From Karalla daura (Eukaryota > Chordata > Actinopteri > Chaetodontiformes > Leiognathidae): 64,000 nucleotides of DNA. Both the position numbers and the translations under genes were made by a program. The notes beneath the pieces are model-generated. The model was not told the origin of the DNA. It did no database searches and saw only the letters and a list, made by a program, of their open reading frames with translations. Where the stretch lies: contig CM055191.1 of the NCBI GenBank assembly GCA_029224185.1, forward strand, positions 21,560,452-21,624,451, written 5' to 3'. Below are positions 32,899-45,401 of this stretch, in pieces. Within the stretch, counting starts at the first letter, position 1; every line of letters begins with the position of its first letter.

Positions 32899-33250
32899 TT
32901 TTAAAGAGTGGTGGGGTCGCTAGGAGAGAAAAGGACAGGGGCCATGGGGCGGGCGGAGCGCGTCGAGTCGCCGTGTCCCTCTCCCGACGTCCGGCAGGTG
33001 AGGGCTGGCTGGTCCGCAGCTGGGGGGGGGGGGGGGGGTTTAGCGACGACGGTGCGCGACACAACAACCGGAAGCGCCGGCCACCAGCGCCACGCGGCCG
33101 CATCCGGTCGGGCCTTTCAAAATAAGACGCCCGCTCGCCGTCACGCGGAGGTGAAACGACATTTCTGAACGTATGTGAATGTCGGATGCGACTCGGTCTG
33201 AGAATAGGTCTGAAGCATCGATCGGACTTCAAAATGTCCGACCGGTTGCA
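32279..33250 (-). promoter_or_regulatory. azin1: azin1 first exon and CpG-rich promoter region
   Basis: The CpG-rich stretch includes leader exon 1 (its 3' end at 32845) and the first leader intron (32279-32844). A short (CA)n run lies at 32621-32638. The transcription start is probably between 32900 and 33170 but cannot be fixed from sequence. Confidence 0.5.
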
Positions 33251-33476
33251 AATTGCTCGAGGGCGTTTTCCGCTCTGTTTGTGCTGAAATATAAGCACTT
33301 ACAAGTACGCAATTGCACAGGGGCGCATTCGAGAGCTGTCAAAACCCAAGAACTGCACTTTCACACCCTGACAGTTAAAATATACGGCCACCGTTTGCCT
33401 GAACTCCAATTATGATGTTATTAACAATGAACCAATTTTCAACAAAAGATAGATCAACAAAATCGACAAAAAATAG

Positions 33477-33495
33477 ATAGACAGACAGAGAGATC

Positions 33496-33549
<54 letters not shown>

Positions 33550-33551
33550 CA
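33477..33551. repeat. (GATA)n microsatellite
   Basis: About 15 gata units plus gaca variants, upstream of azin1. Confidence 0.97.
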
Positions 33552-36500
33552 GATACAATCTTTACAATGCGACAGGACGAATAAAAGATAACAAGGGATG
33601 ACAAGTGTTCACAAGGGATAACAAGAAATCATTGCAGGTGTGGAAAATAAAGAATACAAGATTAGTGCAAAAATAGTTACAATCTTTGCGAAAGGCTGTT
33701 AAGAAATAATGCTGTCCCTCAAGGTAACGGTAGCCACAGTTGTGAGAGTAAATTGCAAAGTGTGCAAAGGTGCAAACAATATATGTACAGAGATAGCAGC
33801 AGATTTATCAGTTACTGAAGATGAATGCTAGTCCTCGAGTGAGTTAATAAGTATCTAATAAATAGTGGGTATGTATGATTTATTAGATGTCATCCTTCAC
33901 ACTGATCTTTCAATTTTCTAATATATTAATATTGCAGAAACAAACAAAGCGACATGTTCAGCACTGCAAACACACTGATAAAACTTGTCCTAATCGACTA
34001 CCTGTTAAGCCACCCAGTGTCAAATGTTCCAGGAGTTACCTGTGTTATGTCTTCATTGTATCTCCCATGGCTCAGTAGTAAGAGTGAAATGTTGTCCGAG
34101 TAGTGCAGCAGAATGTCCACTTTTCTCTCGCCAAAATCTGCAGCTCCGAAACATCAGCCCCACGGTGTGCATGTAGATGGATGCATGTGCAAGTTCAAGC
34201 TTGGACTGGATTAAACCGTCTCCCCGCTTTTGTTGTTGTGACTTTGAGAAGTTGTGCCTGCCCCTGGGGAGTTGGAACTGAGTTTTTTTCCAAGGAGGAC
34301 CATTTGCATGTCTCCCTCCTCAACACTGGAAGGGGGAGTGTGCCAAGGAAACCACAGCTACTGTTCGATGGACAGAAGCAACAGAAGGGAAGTGTTTTCT
34401 CTGGGGGGGGGTTTTTTCCCCTTGGACGCCAAGTCAATACTGACATCATTGTAGTCTGAAGAATTAGAGACGGACCATGAAATTCATCTTCCAAATGTTT
34501 CAAATACGTCTAATTGTTATGTTTTAAGAAATGCAAATGTAAAGTCATTTAAGTCAATAGCATTTCCTTTCAGATTTTGATCAATATATGAAAATGTGCA
34601 TGTATAAAAATGTAGATGGAATGTCAGATAAGAGTCAAAGTCCATGTTCAGCTGTGTGTGTCTGTGTGGTCTTTGCCCAATCGGTGATCCTTACTTCAGC
34701 GTTTTCCAAACATGTTGCTTATGGAGACACACAGCTTTGTCTTTTATTAACTAAAATACCTCAAAATAAGTTATGGTAATGGTATCCATGTTTCTGACTG
34801 TAGGATTCAAGAAATATATTCATCATCTTGCCCATCCACGGGTCTTAGTCTTCATGAGGACCATAGTTCAGCGGAGTTTAACTATGAAAACAAATCAAAT
34901 AATATAAATCTTAACTGTATAAAACCAAATAGTCAACATGCTGTTTGTATTTACTCACCCGTACAGTTACGATTTCACGTTATTGTGACTTTGCGCCATG
35001 TGTTAGATGAGCTTTGAGCACCCCTTCGGGGAAAACAAACAATAGCAGCATTTGTTTCACTAATAAAACTATTCCTTCAAGTCCATTGTGAGGGCTGCGG
35101 AGCTAACGTCTTTTCCTCAGACGGCAACACAAAAGCTGTTCCGTGTTTTGTGCCTGTTTTCTTGGACACCAAATGAGACCATGTATATGTAAGTCTAATC
35201 TCGCATAGCATCTAAAGTGGTTTCCAGTAAAGCACAATGTTTGATTTCCATTGTTTAGACCATAATAGCCATCGCAGTCGCTGGGTATGCGGCTGCGAGA
35301 CATGTGTACCACCCACTGTGAGGGCAAATACTCCAGTGGCTGCATTGTGCAGCAGGAATTCTTATTTGCAAACATTGCAAACAGATTACATCAACACACA
35401 GACTCGGAAAGGCCCAGCACAGAAGCACACCGGCTGACCAAAAGCCGCTGGTCGGCCAGGAGTAAACAACATATTCCCACAATGAAAAGATAAAATAGGA
35501 TCGCACGTTCGACCAGATTGATCACGGGCGTAAAATCGATCCTTCAAACAAAACATGAATACATACATGCACGACCGATCAGATAAGGCTTCAACAACTC
35601 CACAGCACAACTGAGGATCGGTAATTATTTACCCCGGACATGGACGCGAGTAACTGGTTAAAGCCACAGCGATCTGCTCTTACACAACACAAGTTAGTGT
35701 CGTAAGAGCTGTCAGGCCTCTCAGGAGCCCTTTTTGCCAGAGAATGTTGCTAAGTGAAAGGAACTCCAAACAGAGCTTTCCCTCGCACCGCCCTGCATGT
35801 CAAGCAGGGAAATAAAGCGACGGGCCGTCAACAGGTATATTACTGGAACGCCACACAAGTGAATCACAGCGATTACCACAAATCACGGAGATGCCACGCT
35901 CGTGATGAATTATTTTCCAACACACCCGAACATTAACCGCAAGAAGGCTCACCGTTCTGGCCTTACAATGTGCCACTAGCAGTACGGGGAACTAGGTTTA
36001 TCTCTGGGCTTTCACAGGACATGCCGTTTTTAACAATATTATCAAAGAGGAGGGGGGATCCAGCAAGATATACCATGATGGACAAACAATAACACAATCT
36101 CAAAAATGCTGAACAGTTCACCCTTGTTTCCTCTCTGTCGAGATAGATTGCGCAGGCAATTATAATAAGCTCCTAAACAGAGCAGAACGGTCAGTGCTCT
36201 GTCCCTAATAACCTAACTGTCTGCAACTGAGATTTTGGGACGTGATTTACTTTAACCACATCGTTCCAGGAGGCCCACAAAAGTGAACCCGAATGTAGAA
36301 ACTTTTTATTGTTTCACACACTATTGTTAGACACGGGTTATTTTTCAGCGCAGGACTTGCACATGCTCATGTATTATGTAGGCTACGTCAGCGCATGAGA
36401 GCCAACTGGCATCTCTCAAAGCAGCGGCCCAAAGTATTTCCCTTAAGTACAGACCGTTCGAGGATGAAACCGGTGATGCTCATAGTGAGACAGCGCATAC

Positions 36501-37480
36501 AAAGCAGTCATGGAGTCCTCCATTCAGGGAACCTGGCTGGAGCTGGTCTGTGCTGTGCTTTATTGTTGTTTGAGTGGAGGGTAAAACAGGGAGCATTTTC
36601 TGAAGAAATGGGGGAGAGATAGCAGAGGTGGAAAAATGTATCTCCTCCAAGCTGGTGGAATTTAACACAGACGTGTGTATGAGTGGATTAGTGGAAAAAT
36701 TCACAAATAATTTGTGAATCCATTCAATTCAACTCATTCCCGGAGCAACATTTTTCCCTCTCAGTAAACATGATGAGATCATGCGGCAGCCTCTCAGCGA
36801 CAGTCTGCATTCTGCAGACGAGGTGATTATGGACTGTGCGTGTCCTGATAACGTCCCAGCAGACTGGCCTCTAGCCAGCCATGGGCAAGCTCACCCTGCC
36901 GTTTGATGTCGAGGGTTGGCTCCAGGCAGACCAAGCATTGTGTCCCAAACAATGAACCCCAGACCCACTGAACTATAAACATGTCCCTTTGGGGGCGTTT
37001 TCCTGCAGATTCTGAACAGGAGACACCCAGAGTCAGGAAACCTGACCCCGCTTTTCCAAATTTAGTAACTCTTAAGCCTTAAATGCTGCTGACTTGGCAT
37101 CCAAGGTTGTCTGCGTCCTTCTTCAACAGCCAGCAGTGATAATGAACTTGGAATGTTGACTTACATTCATGTCTGGGGTGGAGTTCTTATCACGTCTAGT
37201 AATTCAGGAAATTTGGTTATATTTCATGGCAACACTGATGTCGATGTTGTCTTACTGTGACTGAAAGTGATTTTTTCAAACTGACCATGCATGGTAATCC
37301 ACCATCATTTATCTTAGCCGATTTGTACTCACAGGTGTTGCAAGGCTCTGCTGCTGCCTTTCTCCATGGAATACACCTTGGACAGGTCTCCAGTCTATTG
37401 CAGGGCATACGTGATAATGTAAGCCATCTAAATCATGTACTCTAGCATGACATTCATACAATCTGGACCTAATTGTTCTG
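33552..37480. other. Intergenic, azin1 to the L2 remnant; no gene seen
   Basis: AT-rich sequence with only short random ORFs. Near 37370-37440 there is a stretch reading acaccttggacaggtctccagtctattgcaggg in pieces, a pattern dispersed in fish genomes and repeated near 45990-46040, so probably an old transposon remnant. Confidence 0.5.
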
Positions 37481-37489
37481 AGCGGAGCA

Positions 37490-38800
37490 GAGTGTGGCCT
37501 TGTTGTTGAGATCCTCCTCTATTCTAGCCCAAAAACAAAGTGAGACCTAAATTTGCCTTTGTGGCTCCAAGAGAGAGATGTCTGCAGCCTCCATAGAAGC
37601 TTTTAGAAAACGACTGAAGACTTCAAACTTATTATTAACTCCTCTTATCAGAAAAATAAGATAAGATATTACAGGTGGCCACTGGGCAAAATTGGATTGC
37701 TGGCAGAGGGATGGGGCAGCCCTTGCTAGGCCACCAGGATAGCTCATGTTTGGACAAACGCTAGGAAGAAAAATCATATCTCTCCCGTTCTGGCCTCTCT
37801 GCACCGGCTTCCTGTATTATATATAATACAATTCAAAATCCTTCTGCTTGCGCACAAAGCTCTTCATGGTCCGACACCTTCTTATATCTCATGCCTGTTA
37901 GAGCTATATTACCCTACTAGGATACTGCATTCCTTGAATGCAGGCCTACTTGCAGTTCCAAGAATCTCTAAATGTAGATTTGGAGCCAGAGCCTTCAGTT
38001 ACCAAGGCCCTCTCCCGTGCAACCATCTGCCAGTTACATTCCAGGAGGCAGACAGCCTCTCTACATTCAAGAGTAGGCTTAAAACCCTCTTGTTTGAAAG
38101 AACTCATGGTTGGACCTTAACCCCGGGTCAGCTGATTGTGGCAATGGTGGGGTACAAGCACTGGTACCCGCATCAACTCTGGAGCTCACATCAACAGAGT
38201 CTGGGTGCTGGGTCAGTGGAATGTGGCAGTGCTGTGTCATTCTCCGTCTTTTGCTCTCTCTTTCCCTCCCTCTCCCCTTCTCTCCCTCTTTCTCCCTATC
38301 CTTTCCTCCCCTTTCTCCCTTCTCCTGTCCCTGTTAACTTCTCTCTCTTCCTCTGTCTTTGTTCTCTTTCCTTCTCTCTATTGTTATGATTCCCTCGCCT
38401 GGGCAGGGCTAACATGTTCGCCCGGGGACTCCCTCGTCCCCGGAGTCTTTGGGCTTCCTGCCCTCCTAGACCCCATGGATGCTGTTCTCGATCCTGTGGC
38501 CCTGCCTCCACCTACTGCTGCTGCTGCCGCAGTGGCCGTGTTCCATCACATTTAACATGAACCCAACCCATCTCACATTATTATGATTAACTCTGTCCAA
38601 CATGTACACACTTCTAATGCAACCGGAAGCGGGCAGGTGACCGCCCCCCCCACCAGCCTGGTTCTGCCCGAGGTTTTCTCACTGTTGAAGGGAGCCCCTC
38701 AGTCTGTTTAGTTCCGTTGAGCTGTCCTCTCTATATATATTGTTTAGGCCACGTAAAGTGTCTTGAGATAACGTTGTTGCGAATTGGCACTTTAAATAAG
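37490..38800 (+). mobile_element. L2-type LINE, truncated 3' end
   Basis: Translation of 37790-38110 gives a degenerate end of an L2 reverse-transcriptase ORF: LHRLPVLYIIQFKILLLAHK, ALHG, SLNAGLLAVPRISKCRFGAR, AFSYQGPLPCNHLP and ADSLSTFKSRLKTLLFERTHG in order. A long untranslated tail follows, with a TC-rich block (38240-38390), an ending of the type gcctggttctgcccgaggttt (from 38658) and gataacgttgttgcgaattggcactttaaataa near 38768-38800, typical of fish L2 3' ends. It is inactive and lies upstream of atp6v1c1. The exact 5' limit is uncertain. Confidence 0.8.
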
Positions 38801-38804
38801 CCGC

Positions 38805-39098
38805 GGTCGATAGCTGAATCGCACACTCCGCCTCGTTATCGCCGTTAAAACGCCGAGTGCACCTGCCCTGCAGTACCCGGCGTCCACCAGCGGCGGTCGC
38901 TGCCGAGCCCCCCCCCCCGCCTCAGCGGGCAGGCGGTGAGGAGGCCTTCCGGTTCCTCTGCGGATCAGCTGACTGAGGCGCCGCTGTCAGGGGACTTCAC
39001 CAACTCCACTGAGTGGCAGCCATGAATGTTATTTCGCCCTAAAACGCCACCCGCGGCCGCGTCTCCCACCGCTGAACGGACCCGCTTGGTACGAACAG
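38805..39098 (+). promoter_or_regulatory. atp6v1c1: atp6v1c1 CpG promoter and non-coding exon 1
   Basis: A CpG-rich segment ending in the donor GAACAG|GTGAGT (GT at 39099-39100). An ATG at 39022 opens only a short ORF that does not continue into the protein, so exon 1 is treated as leader. The leader intron (39099-39508) ends at ttctgcag. Confidence 0.6.
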
Positions 39099-39102
39099 GT
39101 GA

Positions 39103-39112
39103 GTCACGTGGC
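39103..39112 (+). promoter_or_regulatory. CLEAR-like E-box (TFEB/TFE3 site)
   Basis: gtcacgtggc, 9 of 10 matches to the CLEAR element GTCACGTGAC, placed 5 bp inside the first intron of atp6v1c1. V-ATPase genes are established TFEB targets through such sites near the start of transcription. Confidence 0.55.
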
Positions 39113-39400
39113 TGCACGGCAGCAGAGCACATCCGTGGTTGCTGCCGGTGTTGTAGGAAGCGGGGCTAGGTGGCTATCGGCTAAGCCTCTGGATGTCTCC
39201 CCACCTCGACCGCAAAGTGTTGCCGGATTCTTCTATAAAATGCATGAATGACTGCGGTGCTGGCAGATGAGGACTGGAGGTGTGAGAGCTGGAGCGAGAC
39301 AGCGCTGGTAGTGCGGCATCCTCTCACTGGCTCAGCTTTTAGAGACATCTGGCAGCCATCCTGACTCGAACGCTGGATCGAGACGTTCACCGCTGTCACC

Positions 39401-39442
39401 AGGTCAGGTGACAGGTCAGGTGACAGGTCAGGTGACAGGTCA
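39401..39442. repeat. 12-bp tandem repeat with AGGTCA half-sites
   Basis: Four copies of aggtcaggtgac-type units, with AGGTCA beginning at 39401, 39413, 39425 and 39437. It is in the leader intron of atp6v1c1. Confidence 0.85.
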
Positions 39443-39527
39443 GTGTCTCAGTGGAGCTCTGGACTACAGGGGAATCTTAAACACAGCTCTCCTCCCAGTT
39501 TTCTGCAGGGGCACCAGTGCCGCGAAC

Positions 39528-40022
39528 ATGACAGAGTTCTGGTTGATATCTGCGCCTGGAGAGAAGACCTGTCAGCAGACGTGGGACAAGATGATGGCGG
39601 CCACGACGCGCACCAACAGCCTCTCCGCCAACCACAAGTTCAACATCCCGGACCTCAAGGTAAAGCACGGCCACAGTTCGTAGTAATACTTAGCCCACGG
39701 ACGGACAGAGCTTCCCCCTGAAATCGCGAGCTGCTTTTCGGGGTCGACGTGGCGTCACTCACCTGACGTGTCCGCCGTCAGGAATAGGCCGGCTCGGCGC
39801 GGACCCCGAGCGTGCACGCCGGAGCGTCGCTCCGCTGAGGCGTCGGTCCGCGGGCGCCGCTCGGCTCGTCTGCCCCGGGCCGCTCTGCGCGCCGGAGGCG
39901 AAGCAACCCCGCTGACCCGGCTGCCGCCCCCCCCGAGGTCCTCCTGGAACTGTTAGCGGCGCGTGAATGGCCGCGGACAAAGAGGCGCCATCCTAAGCAC
40001 ATATGGCCCCCCCCCCCCCCAG

Positions 40023-40053
<31 letters not shown>

Positions 40054-41074
40054 CGTGTCACAGCGTAGGCGGGCCCGGGCCCAGACGTCACTGTTCAAAC
40101 ACGGCCCGGCCGTCCCCCGGCTTCAAAACCGGCCTCCAGACTGATGACTCGGGGAGGTCGTGATGTGCTGATGTTTGGTTTTTTTGTTTTTTTTGTGCTG
40201 TGCGTGTGCGTGCGCGCGTGCCTGTTCCGTGCGTGCGTGCGTGCGTGTGCGTGCGTGTTTTCAAAACCAGGTGGGGACGCTCGACGTGCTGGTCGGGCTG
40301 TCGGACGAGCTGGCCAAGCTGGACTCCTTTGTCGAAAGGTACGCCGCCCCGCCGGGACCCCTCGTTCTCACGTACGGCTCCGAAGCCGCGCAGATCCTCT
40401 CAGTTCATTCCCGACTCTGATGGTGCCGGCTTCCCCACCCCTAATCCCACCCCCCCCACCCCCGCCCCCCCCTTTCACCTTGCAACAATGAGGAATTTCG
40501 CAGGGCCCTGAGGCGAGCGGGGCCCGCGGTCTAAACTCGGCCATTTGCAGTGGGGCGACACACCGGCAGCTCTCTCTTTGGCCCTATTTATACGCGCCGC
40601 CTGTAATTTATAGTCCTCTGGGAGATGTCCCAGACGTCCAGAGCTCACACCCGGCCACCGCTGCCTGCGCCCCGCTCCGCTTCCTCTGCAGGTATCTCCA
40701 AGGCTGTGAGAGAGACATGCTCTCGCCTCGCTGACAACGGCCCGCCTTTTGATCTACCTCCCCCCCCCCGTGAAGTTTCCGTCGCATAACGTGTAAACCC
40801 AAATCGCAGAGTTCTTATAAGAACCCCCCCCCCCCCGCCAGGATACAGTGGAACCTCGACCTCTACAACACCCTATTGTACGGAATAGTCCTCCCTGTCC
40901 TGTATAGACAATCGTATGTTTTAATATTATATTAAAACAGTCACCTATTTACACTTTACACGACTGTTTCGACCATAACCTATATATAGATAGATAGGTA
41001 GATAGGTAGATAGGTAGATAGGTAAATAGATGGATAGATAGGTAAATAGATAGATAGGTAGGTAGATAGGTAGG

Positions 41075-41113
<39 letters not shown>

Positions 41114-44100
41114 GTAGGTAGGTAGGTAGGTAGGTAGGTAGGTAGATAGATACGAAGGCCCCTCGAGGTTCCGCTGTGTTAGGAATTTGATTGTTTTCCA
41201 CTAGCTGGACGATACATTTCCTTACGAAGTCAGAATCAGACCCCCGAGGCAGGCGTGCTCTCTCCCGAACCACTTTCAGCATGAGACGCGACTTGGCCGT
41301 CCCGTCCCCCCCCCTCCGTCCCCCCCCGGCTTCGCCGCTGTGGACACAGTCGTGCTTTGATGTGCAGCGCGCGGCCTGGGGATCGCGAAGCCCGCGAGTA
41401 TGCCGCCCTGTCAGGAAACCGTCTCACCGGGGGCATGTGAAAATGTTTGATGTGCGTGCGTGTGTGTGTGTGTGTGTGTCTGTTTGGGTTGGCCCCGGGG
41501 GCACGCGGCCGGCCTGTCTTGATGTCTCCCGGCTGCTCGCAGTGTGGTGAAGAAGGTTGCTCAGTACATGGCCGACGTGCTGGAGGACAGCCGGGACAAA
41601 GTCCAGGAGAACCTGCTGGCCAACGGAGGTACAGTGCTGCTCGCCAAACACCCCGCGCCCTGACACCCGAAAACGGAAAAAAAAAAGCTTAGGTCAGCAT
41701 GAAGCCAGGTCACGCGAGCTATTGGTGTTTCTGTCAACTTTGGGCAGATTGACATCCGTCTAAACCGTCTTTCAGCCGGTTCCATGCAGTGGACCAGGTG
41801 AATAGGTCTGACCGGACAGCACTTGTATTATTATGATGAATTACCCAAAAATGGATCCATTTGTGGCATCCTCCCATCCAGACAACTTAGGTTGCCTTGG
41901 GTTGACCTATCAACTTCAACTTTATTTGTTTTAAGCGCCGTTTCATAGCAGCTGCTATCTCGGGGCACTTTACAAGGAGAGCAACAATGTGCACATAGTG
42001 AAAAACCCTTAGACCCTCGCAAAGTCTGAGGAACAACTCCCAAGAAAAACCCTGACGTGGGAAAAAAAGGGGAGAGACCTCAGGGTGAGAGACAGAGGAG
42101 GGGATCCTCAGGCGGGCACAAGCAAAACAGTGCTGACGGCTAACAGTTCAGGATGTAAATGAATCAATGAATTGACTCCCATCTGAATTCCCCGTGCTCC
42201 GCGCTCTCCAACCTCCACAACGACCCTCACGCGCGTCACTCGTAGGGAATGGTAACTGGCTGGCGAATCATAAGAAGGTGTTCAAAATGGCGCGCAGCAG
42301 TGCGTTTTATGCTTCCAGTTTGTACTTCCAAAGCATTGCTGCTTACCGATGTGTATCCAGGCTGTCGGTTGGGCCTGCCAGTCCGTGACCCCCTCCTTTA
42401 AAGAGGAAGATTCGGTTCAGGTGTGGATCGAGGAACATGCCAAATAAGAGGCCGGGGTCGTAACCACAACGAATGCCGCACAATGAGATTATTCAGCATG
42501 GACCGATAGAATCGAAAGTCCAACAGCTGCGCAAACGATAAAAAAACGATTAAAAAAAGCATTTGAATGAATGAATTGCCTAAAGACTAAAGACGTGGCC
42601 CTGTCAAGTGGCCCTGCGGCAGCCGGACAACGTCCTGACCGTTCCTTCCCTCCGCCCTCCTCGCTCCTCCAGTCGACCTCGTCACCTACATCACAAGGTT
42701 TCAGTGGGACATGGCAAAATATCCCATCAAGCAGTCACTGAAGAACATCTCCGAGATCGTTTCCAAGGTAGGCTCTACTCGGCGAGATCTGCGAAGCAGG
42801 TGCGCGCTCCGGCTTTCAGTTGACAAGTGCGTATTCAAGGCTGTGATGGTCTGTGGTCATCTTCAACAGCAAGTGACCCAGATCGACAACGACCTAAAGA
42901 CCAGGGCGTCGGCCTACAACAACCTGAAGGGCAACCTGCAGAATTTGGAAAGGAAGAATGCGTAAGTAGCGTCCCCCCCCCCCCCCCCCCCCCGCCCTCT
43001 CCCCCGCGTCGCTGTAAGAGCGTTGTGCGCCACCAGGGGCAGCCTGCTGACCCGGAGCCTGGCTGACATCGTGAAGAAGGAGGACTTCGTGCTCAACTCG
43101 GAGTACCTGGTCACCCTGCTGGTGGTGGTGCCAAAGTGAGTCGCTCCGCCGCCCCCCGAGGCCCCAAGCGGCGCTTTGCGAGGCTGAAGGGAGGGAGGGA
43201 GGAAGATGAAAACGTTCGTTTTGTCCGTTTCAGGACGGCCTACGGCGACTGGCAGAAGACCTACGAAACGCTGGCGGAGATGGTGGTGCCTCGGTCCTCA
43301 AAGTAAGCGAGGGACGCCCATGGTCCTGCAGGTGCGTGCGCGGTCAGCAGGCGGAGCTGTCACGTCTCTCTCGTCTCCCCCCCCCCCCCCCCCAGCTTGC
43401 TGTTTGAAGACCACGACAGCGGGCTGTTCAGCGTCACCCTGTTCATGAAAGCCATCGATGACTTCAAGCACAAGGCCAGGGAGAACAAGTGAGAGCTGCG
43501 GCATCACAGTCCGAACGTAGCCAAGAGGCGTCGGGAGTGGTCCGGCTGCCCGGGCGTTGAAAGTAACCCCGCCCGGCCTCTGCCTCTGCTTCCTAGGTTC
43601 GTAGTGAGAGACTTCCTGTACAACGAGGAGGAGATGAAGGCGGACAAAGAGGAGATGACGCGGCTCTCCACCGACAAGAAGAAGCAGTTTGTAAGCGATG
43701 GATCGCGGCTCGACGCCGACTGCATTTCATGATGGATGTGAGCCGCCCATGCCGGGGCTCTTGTCGGTGGCACACACCTGGGATGAGATGAATCTAACGC
43801 GTCTCTCCCCTGCAGGGCCCGTTGGTCCGATGGCTGAAGGTGAACTTCAGTGAAGCCTTCATCGCCTGGATCCACATCAAAGCCCTCAGGGTCTTCGTGG
43901 AGTCCGTTCTAAGGTACCGTCAACACGTGCACAGGCCTGAAGCAGTCAGACGTGAACAGGCCCGAAATCACGCGCAACTCCTCATAAGATGAAGTACTGT
44001 GTGACAGTATGTTGGCGCCGTCCCTCCAGGTACGGGCTGCCGGTGAATTTCCAGGCCATGCTCCTGCAGCCTAACAAGAAGACCATGAAGAAGCTGAGGG

Positions 44101-44837
44101 AGGTCCTCAATGACCTGTACAAACATCTGGACAGCAGTGCCGCGGCAATCATTGATGTGAGTCCTGGACTGGCGTGTCAGACATGTCCTCCATCGTCTAT
44201 CTCTATGCTTACGGCGAGGTTCAGGCATCAGGTAACGATGCTATAGTCTCTCTCACAACTGGAGAACCTACCGCTTTCTCCTTTTAAGTTGTTTAAGTTG
44301 TTTAAGTTGTTGCAAAATAAAGCACTGCACCTGTGCTGATTTAGAACATAATAGAGGAGTCTATGCTTCTCCTCCATCTTTGTGGCTGAGAATAGCAGCA
44401 GCGCCCTCCTATGGCCGGAACTGGTTACTGCCAAATGGAAACTGCTGTCGACTCCTCAGAATGAAGTGTTGCTTCAATAAGTTGAAGGGAAACTCGGAAG
44501 CTTCAACTAAATCTAGAAGTTTTCTGCTTTGATATTTAGCACCACGTGTTCCAGAGCTACCCCCAGCTCTACTTCCAAACCAGCTGTTGTTTAAGTCGTT
44601 TGGATAGACAGTGCTTTGAAGCCACAGAGCTCCATTTGCGCTTCTCCTCTGGAACACGATTCTTCCTACAGGCAAGCTGCTGCCTCTACACACTAACTTC
44701 CTGCACTGTTCTTGTTTTTTTTTCATTTCTTTGGCCAGTCTGCGATGGACATCCCAGGCCTCAACCTGAGCCAGCAGGAGTATTACCCGTACGTCTACTA
44801 CAAGATCGACTGCAACCTGCTGGACTTCAAAGCTTAA
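39528..44837 (+). CDS. atp6v1c1: V-type proton ATPase subunit C 1
   Basis: Peripheral-stalk subunit C of the V1 sector, needed to hold V1 on Vo and for reversible assembly of the proton pump. Coding exons: 39528-39659, 40271-40338, 41543-41628, 42673-42767, 42870-42961, 43037-43135, 43234-43302, 43396-43488, 43597-43690, 43816-43913, 44030-44156, 44739-44837. Phases agree throughout and total 1152 bp, 383 aa, against 382 in human. It opens MTEFWLISAPGEKTCQQTWD and ends YYPYVYYKIDCNLLDFKA; other landmarks are [60 protein letters not shown] and GPLVRWLKVNFSEAFIAWIH. It is subunit C1 rather than C2, since no C2-type insertion is present and the neighbours fit. Introns hold poly-C runs beside several acceptors (42975-42993, 43379-43393). 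No frame breaks. Confidence 0.97.
39998..40052. repeat. Poly-C tract, atp6v1c1 intron
   Basis: Two C runs (about 40007-40020 and 40023-40052) separated by ag, in the first coding intron; transcribed as a C-rich RNA. Confidence 0.9.
40983..41152. repeat. (GATA)/(GGTA) microsatellite, atp6v1c1 intron
   Basis: About 170 bp of gata, ggta and gtag tetramers in the intron between coding exons 2 and 3. Confidence 0.96.
41911..42125 (-). mobile_element. L2-type LINE 3' tail, minus strand
   Basis: On the minus strand it reads tttcccacgtcagggttt, then gtaaagtgccccgagatagc and ends acaaataaagttgaagttg, the usual end of fish L2 elements. It is a short 3' fragment within an atp6v1c1 intron, opposite to the gene. 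Confidence 0.65.
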
Positions 44838-45213
44838 CAGTTTACACTTTTTATCCTTGTGTTGAATGTTGGTCATGTTTTCCCTGGTACATGCTCCTCC
44901 CTCCTCCTCCTCCTCCTCCTCCTCCAGTGTGTCTCCTCACTGTCTCCTCTCCCACCAGCTGCTTTAATGACGATGCTGCATGTTCATTCCGTGTGGGGAA
45001 AAGGCTAATCTGCAAACCTTTTACTACCAAGGGACAAAAAAAAAATACTTTTAAGTGATCTTTTTGTTTACAACTTCCTTTTCTTCTCTCACAATGCAGA
45101 TATTTTGCTCTTCTCTGTTTGATGTGAATTAGATAAGGAGATCATACAAGAGAGTTATATTTGCTGTCATTCCACGTGTTGGTGGCTACAGCTGGTGTGT
45201 CACTGTTCAGAGA

Positions 45214-45215
<2 letters not shown>

Positions 45216-45254
<39 letters not shown>
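45216..45254. repeat. (GT)n microsatellite, atp6v1c1 3' UTR
   Basis: About 19 gt units, between the stop codon and the poly(A) signal. Confidence 0.95.
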
Positions 45255-45257
<3 letters not shown>

Positions 45258-45395
45258 GGCGATGTCGGCACCATACCCACAGAAAACCAGATCTGATGGT
45301 TGTGGGTTCATCCTGATGTTGTTGGAGTGTGTGTCGCTGTCTCATGATGTGTACATTTACTGTCAGAAGTGATCAGAGTGTTGCGTAAACCATTG

Positions 45396-45401
45396 AATAA
45401 A
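45396..45401 (+). terminator. atp6v1c1: atp6v1c1 poly(A) signal
   Basis: AATAAA 559 bp after the stop codon, followed within 40 bp by a tgtgtgtgc-rich downstream element. Confidence 0.65.
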
